Positions 7,854-16,083 of a stretch of DNA of 64,000 nucleotides are shown piece by piece. This stretch comes from Rhodococcus sp. ABRD24. Its GTDB lineage: Bacteria; Actinomycetota; Actinomycetes; Mycobacteriales; Mycobacteriaceae. Position 1 is the first letter of the stretch; every line of letters starts with the position of its first letter. The position numbers and the translations under genes were made by a program. The notes below the pieces were generated by a model that was not told the origin of the DNA, did not search any database, and saw nothing but the letters and a program-made list of their open reading frames with translations. Location: contig NZ_CP035319.1 of the NCBI RefSeq assembly GCF_004328705.1, forward strand, positions 4,278,001 to 4,342,000, given 5' to 3'.

Positions 7854-8480
7854 TCACTGTGCGAGGAGCTCGGTGACCTCGCGGTCGTCGAGTTGGTGGA
7901 AGTCGAGGTACGCGCCACCGACCCCGCCGAGGCTTGCGGGGGTGTACGGGCACACCACCTCGTCGGCGGTGACCCGCAGCCGCGCGACAGCCTCGGGGGA
8001 CGCGACGGGGACTGCGACCACTATCCGTGCGGCGCCGTCCGCACGGGCTACCTGGCAGGCCACCGCGGCGGTCGCGCCGGTTGCCATTCCGTCGTCCACG
8101 AGAATCACGGTCCGACCCGTGAGGGGCGTCCGCGGTCGTCCGCCGCGCAGTGCACTCGCGCGCCGAGCCAGCTCCTGCCGTTCCCGCGCGCGGACCGAGT
8201 CGAGCGCCTGCCGGGAAACCCTGCCCTGCCGGACGAGGTCCTCGTTGATGACCTCCGCGTCACCCTCGCCGATCGCACCCATCGCGAGCTCTGGCTGCCA
8301 TGGCACCCCGAGCTTGCGCACCAGGATCACGTCGAGCGGCGCGTCGAGTGCCCGCGCGATCTCGTACGCGACCGGTACTCCGCCGCGGGGTAGTCCTAGT
8401 ATCACCGGATCGGTCCCGCGAAGATGGACGAGCGACTTGGCCAGTGCGCGACCGGCTTTGGCGCGAGTTGCGTACTGCAT
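7854..8480 (-). CDS. Type I phosphoribosyltransferase-family protein
   Basis: This 208-residue protein has the type I phosphoribosyltransferase fold. The PRPP-binding loop is VILVDDGMATGATA (125-138), with the two acidic residues and the T-G-x-T phosphate loop intact, and the PRGGVPVA segment (31-38) is typical of the broad 'predicted phosphoribosyltransferase' group common in actinobacteria. The base acceptor is unknown; these proteins are often annotated only at family level and many act outside classical salvage. ATG 8480 has GGAG seven bases upstream. A TTGACA hexamer (8593-8588, minus strand) lies in the 231-bp gap upstream, but no convincing -10 pairs with it. Confidence 0.8.
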   Translation of the reverse strand: MQYATRAKAGRALAKSLVHLRGTDPVILGLPRGGVPVAYEIARALDAPLDVILVRKLGVPWQPELAMGAIGEGDAEVINEDLVRQGRVSRQALDSVRARERQELARRASALRGGRPRTPLTGRTVILVDDGMATGATAAVACQVARADGAARIVVAVPVASPEAVARLRVTADEVVCPYTPASLGGVGGAYLDFHQLDDREVTELLAQ

Positions 8481-8711
8481 TCGCGTGCTCCAACGGGAGT
8501 GTTTCGGTCTCGGTTCCCTCGGTTCCGACGATACGCCCCCAGGCCGCCAAGGGTGTTTCCGCTGGTGACGCTTCGGGGCCGGGGAAGTGTCAATTCACCG
8601 GATCCCTCTCGGTGGTAGTGCGAAACCTGCACTGCGACAATGTAGTTGGGTTCCTTCTGGGGCGGGAGTGTTGCAGTATCGTCGGCCGGGCCGTGGCGAT
8701 CCGTTGCAGGA

Positions 8712-9854
8712 CTACTTCGGCGGCCGCCACGACTGCAGGGCCAGGGCTTGTCGGTCCACCAGCGAGTCCGGTACGGCGCGCATGAGTAGGTCGCGCAGCG
8801 GTGTCAGCCAGGGCATTCGTGGATGTGCCAGTGCGCCGATCCTCCGGGCCCGCGAGGCCACGGTTGCCGTGCGGGGGCGGCGGAGGCTGTCGTAGCGTTC
8901 GAGTGCGTCGGTCAGATCCGAGACGTCGACCGCTCGAGCGAGCAGCGTGGCCAGGGTGGCCGCGTCCTCGAAGGCTTGGTTCGCTCCTTGACCCAGGTCG
9001 GGGGTCATGGCGTGTGCGGCATCGCCGAGGAGGGCCACGCGGCCCCTTGCGAAGGTCGGCGCTGTCTGACGCAAGGCATGGATGGGCAGCCAGAAGATCG
9101 CCTGTGGCGACGTGGCGCGCAGTATCCGTCCAATCGGGTCGTGCCACTTCTCCAGGAGGGTCAGGGTCTTCTGGAGTTGCAGGTCGCTCACCGGCGCGGG
9201 TTGCATGGTCGCGACGGCAAACCAGTAGACCCGCCCGTCTCGCAATGGCGCGTATCCGAAGCGGAGCCCATTTCCCCAGGTCTCGCCACCAGCACCCCCG
9301 ATATCGACCGGCCGGCGAGAGATGCCGCGCCAAGCGCTGTATCCGACGTATTCGGTCCCAGGGTCGTGTGGCCATGAACCACGAATCCGGCTGCCGATGC
9401 CGTCCGCCGCTACCACGAGATCGGCGTCGACCGACTCACCGCAGGTACTTCGCACAACGACGTGGGTGTCGTCCTCGACGAGCTCTCTCACATCGAATGA
9501 CCAGCGAATGGCGCCGTTGGGCAGGCAGTTACGGAGCGCGTCGAGCAGCTCGGCGCGATGCACTATGCGCATGCGTTCGGCGACGGCGGGGCCCGTGCGG
9601 CTCAACCAAGTACCGTCGGGTCGGCGAATCCCCGCTTGCCCTGGAGGGGGATGGGATGCGCAGATGGTTCTCACCGCGTCTCCGGCGCCGATGGCGTCGA
9701 GCGCGGTGAAGCCGTTGCCGAACAGTGAGATGCCGGCGCCTTCGGCTGCTGGCTCTGCCCGGCGCTCGAGCACCTCGACCTCGATACCGGCGCTGCGGAG
9801 CCCGATGGCCGCGGCCAGGCCCGCGATACCGCCCCCGACCACAACCGCTTTCAT
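8712..9854 (-). CDS. Class A FAD-dependent monooxygenase (PHBH fold)
   Basis: This 380-residue aromatic-ring-hydroxylase-type flavoprotein shows the Rossmann GGGIAGLAAA motif at residues 7-16, the NADPH/FAD DG motif (ADGIGSRIR, mid-protein) and the second FAD motif GDAAHAMTPDLGQG (about residues 277-290). Family members hydroxylate phenolic or polycyclic substrates using NAD(P)H and O2. No neighbouring ring-cleavage or polyketide genes point to a substrate. The ATG at 9854 begins directly with the FAD-binding strand and is preferred; longer in-frame extensions upstream have no family counterpart. A hairpin upstream separates it from trpB2. Confidence 0.85.
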   Translation of the reverse strand: MKAVVVGGGIAGLAAAIGLRSAGIEVEVLERRAEPAAEGAGISLFGNGFTALDAIGAGDAVRTICASHPPPGQAGIRRPDGTWLSRTGPAVAERMRIVHRAELLDALRNCLPNGAIRWSFDVRELVEDDTHVVVRSTCGESVDADLVVAADGIGSRIRGSWPHDPGTEYVGYSAWRGISRRPVDIGGAGGETWGNGLRFGYAPLRDGRVYWFAVATMQPAPVSDLQLQKTLTLLEKWHDPIGRILRATSPQAIFWLPIHALRQTAPTFARGRVALLGDAAHAMTPDLGQGANQAFEDAATLATLLARAVDVSDLTDALERYDSLRRPRTATVASRARRIGALAHPRMPWLTPLRDLLMRAVPDSLVDRQALALQSWRPPK

Positions 9855-10025
9855 TGCCGACCGTCCGCGGGTCCATTGATGTCCGTCCCGCAGAGCAGCT
9901 GTTCCGCATTCCGATCGTTTCTCCGCATGGAGAAGACGGTAGCAAATGTGTTTCCGCCCGCGGGTTGACTGCGTCGCGGGCATGGCGGCGGCACCTCGGA
10001 ATTACGTCGTTCGGGTCTGCATGAG

Positions 10026-10064
10026 GGATCGGGGCGCGGGGAATCTTCCGACGCGCCCCGATCC
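10026..10064 (-). terminator. Rho-independent-like terminator of trpB2
   Basis: A perfect 13-bp inverted repeat (GGATCGGGGCGCG and complement) with a 13-base loop, itself containing a GGAA/TTCC mini-stem, lies just beyond the trpB2 stop. It isolates trpB2 from the monooxygenase gene on the same strand. Confidence 0.75.
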
Positions 10065-10072
10065 GTTCGGAA

Positions 10073-11356
10073 CTAGACGGTCGAGACCAGGTTGCCGTCG
10101 ATATGGGCCTGGTACGCGGGCAGATCCAGCATGCCGTGGCCGGACAGTCCGATCACCAGCACCTCGGGTTCGGTGAGTCCGCGCGCGTAGTCGGCGGCCG
10201 CGGCGATCGCGTGGGCCGACTCCGGTGCCGGGACGATGCCCTGCGTCCGTGCGAACAGCACACCTGCGTCGAACGAATCGGTCTGGTCGACGGCCTGGCC
10301 GGTGACGTAACCGAGTTCGACGGTGTGACTGAGCAGCGGCGCCATTCCGTGGTAGCGCAGCCCACCGGCGTGGATCGGGTCCGGGACGAAGTCCTGTCCG
10401 AGCGTGTGCATCTTGAGTAGGGGCGTCAGGCCGGCGACGTCGCCGTGGTCGTAGCGGTACTCGCCCTTGGTGATCGACGGGCACGCGGCCGGCTCGGCGG
10501 CGACGATTCGGGTCTGTGCCTTGCCGTGCAGGACCTCCCGGATGAACGGGAACGCCAGACCGGCGAGGTTGGAACCGCCACCGGCGCAACCGAACACGAC
10601 GTCGGCGTTGGTCTCACCCGCGGCCCGTAGCTGCTCGACGGCCTCGAGGCCGATCACGGTCTGGTGGAGCACCACGTGGTTGAGGACACTGCCGAGGGCG
10701 TAGCGCGCGTCAGGGTCGTTCGCGGCCACCTCGACGGCCTCGGTGACGGCCATGCCGAGCGAGCCAGGGGTATCGGGGAAGTCGGCGAGCATCTTGCGTC
10801 CCGACTCGGTCAGGTCGGACGGGCTGGGGTGCACGATGCCGCCGTAGGTCTCCATCAGGTGCCGACGGTAGGGCTTGGACTCGTACGACGCGCGAACCTG
10901 CCACACCTCGAGCTCGATCCCGAACTTGGCGCATGCGAACGACAGTGCGCTGCCCCACTGGCCGGCACCGGTCTCGGTGGTGATCTTCTTGACGCCGTCC
11001 TGGGCGTTGTAATACGCCTGCGCGACCGCCGTGTTGGTCTTGTGGCTGCCGACCGGACTGACGCCCTCGTACTTGACGTAGATGCGCGCGGGAGTGCCGA
11101 GTGCCTTCTCGAACTCGTACGCGCGGATCAGGGGTGCCGGCCGCCAAGTCTGGTAAGCCTCACGGATCGGTTCGGGGATCTCGATGTACTGCTCGGTGGT
11201 GGCTTCCTGCTCGATCAGCGCGCTGGGGAACAGTGCGGCAAGATCGTCGGGAGTGATCGGCTCCCGGGTGCCCGGGTGCAGGTGAGGCGGCGGGGCAACC
11301 GGCAGGTCCGCGACGATGTTGTACCAATGAGTGGGGATGGGTGTCGTATCGGACAC
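10073..11356 (-). CDS. trpB2: Tryptophan synthase beta chain-like protein, TrpB2 class
   Basis: This 427-residue fold-type II PLP enzyme has the Schiff-base lysine at Lys106 in SHKTN and the glycine-rich phosphate loop (GCAGGGSN, about residue 260). The extended N-terminus ([18 protein letters not shown]) and overall length identify the TrpB2 class rather than canonical TrpB1. TrpB2 proteins make tryptophan from indole and serine, often without needing TrpA. Here there is no trpA, trpC or other trp gene nearby, so it may salvage indole or serve another beta-replacement reaction. GTG 11356 is chosen because AAAGGAA lies seven bases upstream; the upstream in-frame extension lacks such a site. 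Confidence 0.85.
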   Translation of the reverse strand: MSDTTPIPTHWYNIVADLPVAPPPHLHPGTREPITPDDLAALFPSALIEQEATTEQYIEIPEPIREAYQTWRPAPLIRAYEFEKALGTPARIYVKYEGVSPVGSHKTNTAVAQAYYNAQDGVKKITTETGAGQWGSALSFACAKFGIELEVWQVRASYESKPYRRHLMETYGGIVHPSPSDLTESGRKMLADFPDTPGSLGMAVTEAVEVAANDPDARYALGSVLNHVVLHQTVIGLEAVEQLRAAGETNADVVFGCAGGGSNLAGLAFPFIREVLHGKAQTRIVAAEPAACPSITKGEYRYDHGDVAGLTPLLKMHTLGQDFVPDPIHAGGLRYHGMAPLLSHTVELGYVTGQAVDQTDSFDAGVLFARTQGIVPAPESAHAIAAAADYARGLTEPEVLVIGLSGHGMLDLPAYQAHIDGNLVSTV

Positions 11357-11617
11357 TGCGGTTCCTTTCAGGGGCGACGGGCGGTCGTCCACATTGTGAT
11401 CGCGGTCATCTGGCACGCACAGTCCGGGGTCGTATCGGTTCCCCGGTCGCCCCGCCGGAGCCGTGAACGCGAGTTCGCTGCACCGGTCACGACTCGGAGG
11501 CGGACACCGAACTCCCCGTCGAGAGTCACCGAATCTTCAGGGGTCGCTGGGTTCCCGTTCCGGGGTTGAGGGCGGGGCAGCGCGGGAGGCCCAGATGAGC
11601 GGAGTGCGCGCATCGAC

Positions 11618-11623
11618 TAAACT
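11618..11623 (+). promoter_or_regulatory. Candidate -10 element of the helicase gene
   Basis: TAAACT ends nine bases before the ATG at 11633. There is little room for a leader or ribosome site, so translation may start near the mRNA 5' end. The rest of the 276-bp gap (11357-11632) shows no further structure I can support. Confidence 0.3.
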
Positions 11624-11632
11624 CCAGGTCAA

Positions 11633-13411
11633 ATGAGTGACACCGAGCGCGACCCGCAGTCCGACAGCAATCCCATCACCTTCGCCGACCTCGAGATCGA
11701 TGCTCGGGTCCTGAAGGCACTCTCCGACGTCGGCTACGAGTCGCCTTCGCCGATCCAGGCCGCGACAATTCCGACGCTACTCGAGGGCAAGGACGTCGTC
11801 GGCCTGGCGCAGACCGGTACCGGCAAGACGGCCGCCTTCGCGATCCCGATCCTGTCCCGTCTGGATGTGACGCGGAAGGTGCCGCAGGCGCTCGTCCTGG
11901 CGCCTACCCGCGAGCTCGCACTGCAGGTCGCAGAGGCTTTCGGGAAGTACTCGGCGCACATTCCCGGTCTGCACGTACTGCCGATCTACGGCGGTCAGGC
12001 GTACGGCGTGCAGCTGTCCGGGCTGCGGCGCGGCGCACAGATCATCGTCGGGACCCCGGGTCGCGTCATCGACCACCTGGAGAAGGGCACCCTCGACCTG
12101 TCCAACCTCGAGTACCTGGTGCTCGACGAGGCCGACGAGATGCTCAAGATGGGCTTCCAGGACGATGTCGAGCGGATCCTCGCCGACACCCCGGAGTACA
12201 AGCAGGTGGCGCTGTTCTCGGCGACGATGCCGCCAGCTATCCGCAAGATTTCCAAGCAGTACCTGCACGATCCGGTCGAGATCACGGTCAAGTCGAAGAC
12301 CGCGACGGCCTCGAACATCACCCAGCGCTGGGTGCAGGTGGCACACCAGCGCAAGCTCGACGCCCTCACTCGAATCCTCGAGGTGGAGTCGTTCGAGGCG
12401 ATGATCATCTTCGTCCGGACCAAGCAGGCCACCGAGGACCTCGCCGAGCGGCTGCGCGCTCGCGGGTTCTCGGCCGCCGCGATCAACGGCGACATTGTCC
12501 AGGCGCAGCGCGAGCGCACGATCGGGCAGCTCAAGTCCGGCGCCCTCGATATTCTCGTCGCCACCGACGTCGCGGCCCGTGGTCTGGACGTGGACCGCAT
12601 CTCGCACGTGGTGAACTACGACATCCCGCACGACAGCGAGTCCTACGTGCACCGCATCGGCCGAACCGGTCGCGCCGGACGCACCGGCGATGCGCTGCTG
12701 TTCGTGGCTCCGCGCGAGCGGCACCTGCTCAAGTCGATCGAGCGGACCGCCCGTCAGCCGCTGACGGAGATGCAGCTGCCGACCGTCGAGGACGTCAATG
12801 CGCAGCGGGTCTCGAAATTCGGCGACTCCATCACCGCGAGCCTGAACTCGGACAGCCTGGGGCTGTTCCGCAAGCTGATCGAGGACTACGAGCGCGAGCA
12901 CGACGTGCCGCTCGCCGATATCGCCGCGGCCCTGGCGGTCCAGTCCCGCGACGGCGAGGCGTTCCTGATGGAGCCCGAGCCGCCGGCCCCGCCGCGCGCA
13001 CCTCGCGAACCGCGGGAACGGCCTGCCCGGCGTTTCGACGACGGCCCGCCGCGTCAGAATCGGGAGGGCCAGGAGCTGGCCACCTACCGCATCGCGGTCG
13101 GCAAACGGCACAAGGTGGTGCCCGGTGCAATCGTCGGCGCCATCGCCAACGAGGGTGGACTGCGTCGCAGCGACTTCGGGCACATCAGCATCCGCCCTGA
13201 TCACAGCCTCGTGGAGCTGCCCGCGGATCTCGCCAGCGAGACGGTCGAGGCGCTGCGTGCGACGCGGATCTCGGGCGTGCTGATCCAGCTGCAGCTCGAT
13301 CAGGGGACGCCGTCCGGGGGCCGCCCGCGTGGTGGCCGCGACGACCGGGCCGGCGGGAAGTTCGGCCGCGACAAGAGCGAGAGTGTCGGTAAGCGCCGCC
13401 CCCGAGACTGA
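11633..13411 (+). CDS. deaD: DEAD-box ATP-dependent RNA helicase (DeaD/CsdA-type)
   Basis: This 592-residue RNA helicase has the ordered motifs: Q-motif region SPIQAATIP, motif I AQTGTGKT (about 58-65), Ia PTRELALQ, Ib TPGRV, II DEAD (about 165), III SAT, V ARGLDVDRI, VI HRIGRTGR. After the two RecA domains it has a linker, a proline/arginine-rich segment (about 450-480) and a C-terminal DbpA-type RNA-binding domain (GKRHKVVPGAIVGAI), then a Gly/Arg/Asp tail. This architecture matches DeaD/CsdA helicases used in ribosome assembly and cold adaptation. It stands alone between a weak promoter and a strong terminator. Confidence 0.95.
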   Translation: MSDTERDPQSDSNPITFADLEIDARVLKALSDVGYESPSPIQAATIPTLLEGKDVVGLAQTGTGKTAAFAIPILSRLDVTRKVPQALVLAPTRELALQVAEAFGKYSAHIPGLHVLPIYGGQAYGVQLSGLRRGAQIIVGTPGRVIDHLEKGTLDLSNLEYLVLDEADEMLKMGFQDDVERILADTPEYKQVALFSATMPPAIRKISKQYLHDPVEITVKSKTATASNITQRWVQVAHQRKLDALTRILEVESFEAMIIFVRTKQATEDLAERLRARGFSAAAINGDIVQAQRERTIGQLKSGALDILVATDVAARGLDVDRISHVVNYDIPHDSESYVHRIGRTGRAGRTGDALLFVAPRERHLLKSIERTARQPLTEMQLPTVEDVNAQRVSKFGDSITASLNSDSLGLFRKLIEDYEREHDVPLADIAAALAVQSRDGEAFLMEPEPPAPPRAPREPRERPARRFDDGPPRQNREGQELATYRIAVGKRHKVVPGAIVGAIANEGGLRRSDFGHISIRPDHSLVELPADLASETVEALRATRISGVLIQLQLDQGTPSGGRPRGGRDDRAGGKFGRDKSESVGKRRPRD

Positions 13412-13442
13412 TCTCCCGTCGGACTCTCGGTGCTGGATTCTC

Positions 13443-13478
13443 GGACGCCGCCGATGTCGCATGACATCGGCGGCGTCC
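13443..13478. terminator. Bidirectional hairpin terminator
   Basis: A perfect 16-bp inverted repeat (GGACGCCGCCGATGTC and complement) with a 4-base GCAT loop lies between the convergent helicase and AMIN-lipoprotein genes. It is one of the longest perfect stems in the window. Confidence 0.8.
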
Positions 13479-13507
13479 GTGTACTTCGGCCGGTCAGGCG
13501 ATGCTCA

Positions 13508-14149
13508 TCAGCGCGCGACGTCGACGACCACGCGAGTCGGATTGTCGAGCGTGTAGACGCGGTACTGGGCGTCCGCGCGGGAGAGCCCGACGAAGGTCTG
13601 CGTGACCCCCTCGAAGACGCCGGCATCGGCTACCTGCAGTACCACGCCCCCGGGGGCGGCCGCTAGCGGATTCTGGCCGCGGTACGGCTCGACGCCGCTC
13701 TCGAACGGGTATGCCGAACCGTCGATGAGGACCTCGAGGATGGCCTCGCCGTCGACCTCGATCGGTTTGCCGCTGCCCTGCTGGGCGGCGGTGGTCACGA
13801 TCCGGGTCCGCCAGCCGGGGGTTCCGGACCCACCGAGTTCGTAGACCACGCGGTCGAATCCGTCGTGGCTGCCGATGCGGATGTCGGTGACGGTGAGGGC
13901 CGACTCCGGGGAGGCGCTCGCGGTTTGGGCGGCCTCGCCAGTCGGCACAGCGGTCATGGTGCCTTCGGTGGCGTGGAACGGTGCGGCCGCGGCCTTCGAT
14001 CCGGCGTTCGATCCCGCGTCCGACGACGGCGTGATCGACGTGGTCGACGCGGTCGGTTCGGACTCCGCGTCCGAGCAACCGGCGAGTGCGAGCGCGGCGG
14101 CTGCGACGGAGAAGAGGGCAACGGTGCGGCGGTGCCGGAAGTGCGTCAT
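13508..14149 (-). CDS. AMIN-like-domain lipoprotein
   Basis: This 213-residue secreted protein has a basic N-terminus, a hydrophobic segment and a lipobox LALAGC ending at Cys25, so it should be anchored on the outer face of the membrane. A Ser/Thr/Ala-rich linker (about 26-75) leads to a beta-rich domain whose motifs (IRIGSHDGFDRVVYEL near the start and TLDNPTRVVVDV at the end) match the AMIN-like domain of actinobacterial lipoproteins. AMIN domains target proteins to peptidoglycan or the division site; this solitary form has no known enzyme part. Tandem TGA stops end the gene. No clear ribosome site precedes the ATG at 14149. Confidence 0.8.
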   Translation of the reverse strand: MTHFRHRRTVALFSVAAAALALAGCSDAESEPTASTTSITPSSDAGSNAGSKAAAAPFHATEGTMTAVPTGEAAQTASASPESALTVTDIRIGSHDGFDRVVYELGGSGTPGWRTRIVTTAAQQGSGKPIEVDGEAILEVLIDGSAYPFESGVEPYRGQNPLAAAPGGVVLQVADAGVFEGVTQTFVGLSRADAQYRVYTLDNPTRVVVDVAR

Positions 14150-14237
14150 GACACGGATGGTAAAGCCATCGGGGGTACGCGGTCGGCTCCGACGCGGCGT
14201 CGTGGCCGATTCGGTATGTGACGTTTGGAACGCCCGG

Positions 14238-15014
14238 TCAGCCACTCGCCAGCGCGTCGCGCAGATATGCCAGATCCGCCGCAATGCCGTCGGCCGGGGT
14301 TTCGAGGATCACTGGTGCATTCGCCGCGGAGGCCACTGCCGTGAGCAAGGACGGATCGATGAGCCCGGCCGCCAGGTTCGCGTGCCGGTCCCGCGCCGAG
14401 TCGAACTCGTCACGCGAATTGTTGAGATGCACCAGGTCGATGCGCCCAGTGATCGACTTGATGCGTTCGACGATGCCGGGCAGCTCCTCGCCACCTGCCC
14501 ATGCGTGGCACGTGTCGAGGCAGAAGCCTGCACCGAATTCGCCGATCGCGTCCCAGAGACGTCCGATCGCGTCGAGGTGCCGGGCCATTGCGAAGTCTCC
14601 GCCCGCGGTGTTCTCGACCAGGATCGGCACCGGAAATCCGCCCTGGTCCTGTTGTCGTTCGAAGAGCTTGCGCCAGTTGGCAACTCCGGCCGCCGGATCC
14701 TCGCCGTCCCGAACGTGGCCGCCGTGCACGACGAGGCCGATGGCGTCGATTTCGGCGGCCGCGGCAGCTTGCTCGGCAACGGCCTTGCGGGAGGGCATGC
14801 GCAGCCGGTTGTTGAGGCTCGCAACGTTGATGACGTAGGACGAGTGCACCACGACGTCGATCGGGCTCTCGAGGATCCGGTCGGTCTGTGGATGTGGTTC
14901 GGGTTTCGCCCATTTCTGTGGGTCGGTCAGAAAAAGCTGGACGATGTCTGCGCCGAGACGTTCGCCGGCCCCGATGGGGTCGGCGTCCTGACGGACGTGG
15001 GCTCCGATCCGCAT
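14238..15014 (-). CDS. nfo: Endonuclease IV (AP endonuclease)
   Basis: This 258-residue protein is an apurinic/apyrimidinic endonuclease that cuts 5' to abasic sites in base-excision repair. The trinuclear zinc ligands of the family are recognisable in order: His in VVHSSY, His in VVHGGH, Glu in LVENTAGG, Asp and His in CLDTCHA, His in VHLNNS, Asp and His in DRHANL, and Glu in ILETP. The length fits compact actinobacterial Nfo proteins. ATG 15014 opens directly with the first barrel strand (MRIGAHV). It diverges from an SDR gene. Confidence 0.93.
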   Translation of the reverse strand: MRIGAHVRQDADPIGAGERLGADIVQLFLTDPQKWAKPEPHPQTDRILESPIDVVVHSSYVINVASLNNRLRMPSRKAVAEQAAAAAEIDAIGLVVHGGHVRDGEDPAAGVANWRKLFERQQDQGGFPVPILVENTAGGDFAMARHLDAIGRLWDAIGEFGAGFCLDTCHAWAGGEELPGIVERIKSITGRIDLVHLNNSRDEFDSARDRHANLAAGLIDPSLLTAVASAANAPVILETPADGIAADLAYLRDALASG

Positions 15015-15128
15015 GACCACGAGCGTAGTCGCGTCATGTCCCGGTGATCGGGAAACACGCCACGGTGAACGGGACCGCCTGATTATGTGGTGATGAGCAC
15101 ACCGACAGATGCGGGGGTTGGAGCAATC

Positions 15129-15890
15129 ATGGGCAAGTTGGAGGGAAAGGTCGCGCTCATCACGGGCGCGGGCCAGGGCGTAGGCCAGGGCATTGCATTC
15201 GCGCTCGCCAAGGAGGGCGCGCGCATCGCGGTGTCCGGGCGGACCGAATCGAAGCTCATCGGAACGTGCGAGTCGATCGCGGCGTTCGGTGGAATCGCCG
15301 AACCGGTGGTCGCGGATGTCGCGATCGCTGAGGACATCACCCGCGCGGTCGAGTCGACCGTCGACCTGTTCGGCGGCGTGGACATCCTGGTCAACAATGC
15401 GAGCATGAACCCGCTCGGGCCGATCAACGACTTGAAGCCGGACGTACTCGAGCGTGGCTACATTGCCGGTCCGGTCGCGGCCTTGCGCACGATGCAGGCG
15501 TGCTATCCACATATGAAGGCTCGCGGCGGCGGTGCGATCATCAACCTGGTGTCGTCGGTCGCGGTGCGCTGGGATGCGAGCACATATGGCGGGTACGCGT
15601 CGGTGAAGGAAGCGGTGCGTGCGCTCACTCGCGCGGCCGCCTGCGAGTGGGGTGTCGACAACATTCGGGTCAATGCCGTTGCACCGCATGCAATGTCTCC
15701 CGGCCTTCGGCGCTGGGCCGACGCGCGCCCCGAGGAGGCCGCAGCCTTCGTTGCGAGCATCCCGCTGCGCCGGGTCGGCGACTGCGAGACCGACATCGGC
15801 AATGCGGTCGCGTTTCTCGTCGGGCCCGACGCCGCCTACCTGACCGGTGCGACGATTCCGCTCGACGGCGGGCAGGCTCGCTGGTCGTGA
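15129..15890 (+). CDS. Short-chain dehydrogenase/reductase
   Basis: This 253-residue classical SDR has the cofactor motif TGAGQGVG near residue 12, NNAS in place of the usual NNAG, the catalytic Ser in NLVSSVAV and the YASVK pair (YxxxK). The C-terminus AYLTGATIPLDGG is the standard dimer-interface tail. The substrate is unknown. ATG 15129 is preferred because GGAG lies six bases upstream and the conserved domain begins at once; an ATG at 15093 and GTG at 15087 are in frame but lack a ribosome site. The sulfatase begins 193 bases downstream on the same strand, so co-transcription is possible. Confidence 0.85.
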   Translation: MGKLEGKVALITGAGQGVGQGIAFALAKEGARIAVSGRTESKLIGTCESIAAFGGIAEPVVADVAIAEDITRAVESTVDLFGGVDILVNNASMNPLGPINDLKPDVLERGYIAGPVAALRTMQACYPHMKARGGGAIINLVSSVAVRWDASTYGGYASVKEAVRALTRAAACEWGVDNIRVNAVAPHAMSPGLRRWADARPEEAAAFVASIPLRRVGDCETDIGNAVAFLVGPDAAYLTGATIPLDGGQARWS

Positions 15891-15952
15891 CCGGCAGTTC
15901 GGCCCAGCCTCTGTCGCCGGACCCGTTCCGGGCATACTCGGCTGTGCGGACG

Positions 15953-15976
15953 TTGTGGACTTTCCGGATGCCACAA
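15953..15976. promoter_or_regulatory. Inverted repeat upstream of the sulfatase
   Basis: TTGTGG and CCACAA are separated by 12 bases in the 193-bp gap before the sulfatase. The spacing would fit a dimeric regulator, but no regulator gene adjoins and the arms are only six bases. Confidence 0.3.
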
Positions 15977-16043
15977 GAGGTTTCGGTGACGGCGGAGAAC
16001 CGGTACCGCTGCCGCGATCCGGCCCCAGGTCCTCCCTGATGCG

Positions 16044-16049
16044 TATGAT
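16044..16049 (+). promoter_or_regulatory. Candidate -10 element of the sulfatase gene
   Basis: TATGAT is a near-consensus -10, followed by GGGAGGA about seven bases before the ATG at 16084. No matching -35 is seen. Confidence 0.35.
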
Positions 16050-16083
16050 GATGAGTACTTCAATGCATCGGGAGGACCCGGCC

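Noticed and set aside
15847..16083. Upstream extension of the sulfatase frame
   Set aside because: It overlaps the SDR end and contains a promoter-like region; GGGAGGA precedes the ATG at 16084, which fits the family N-terminus.
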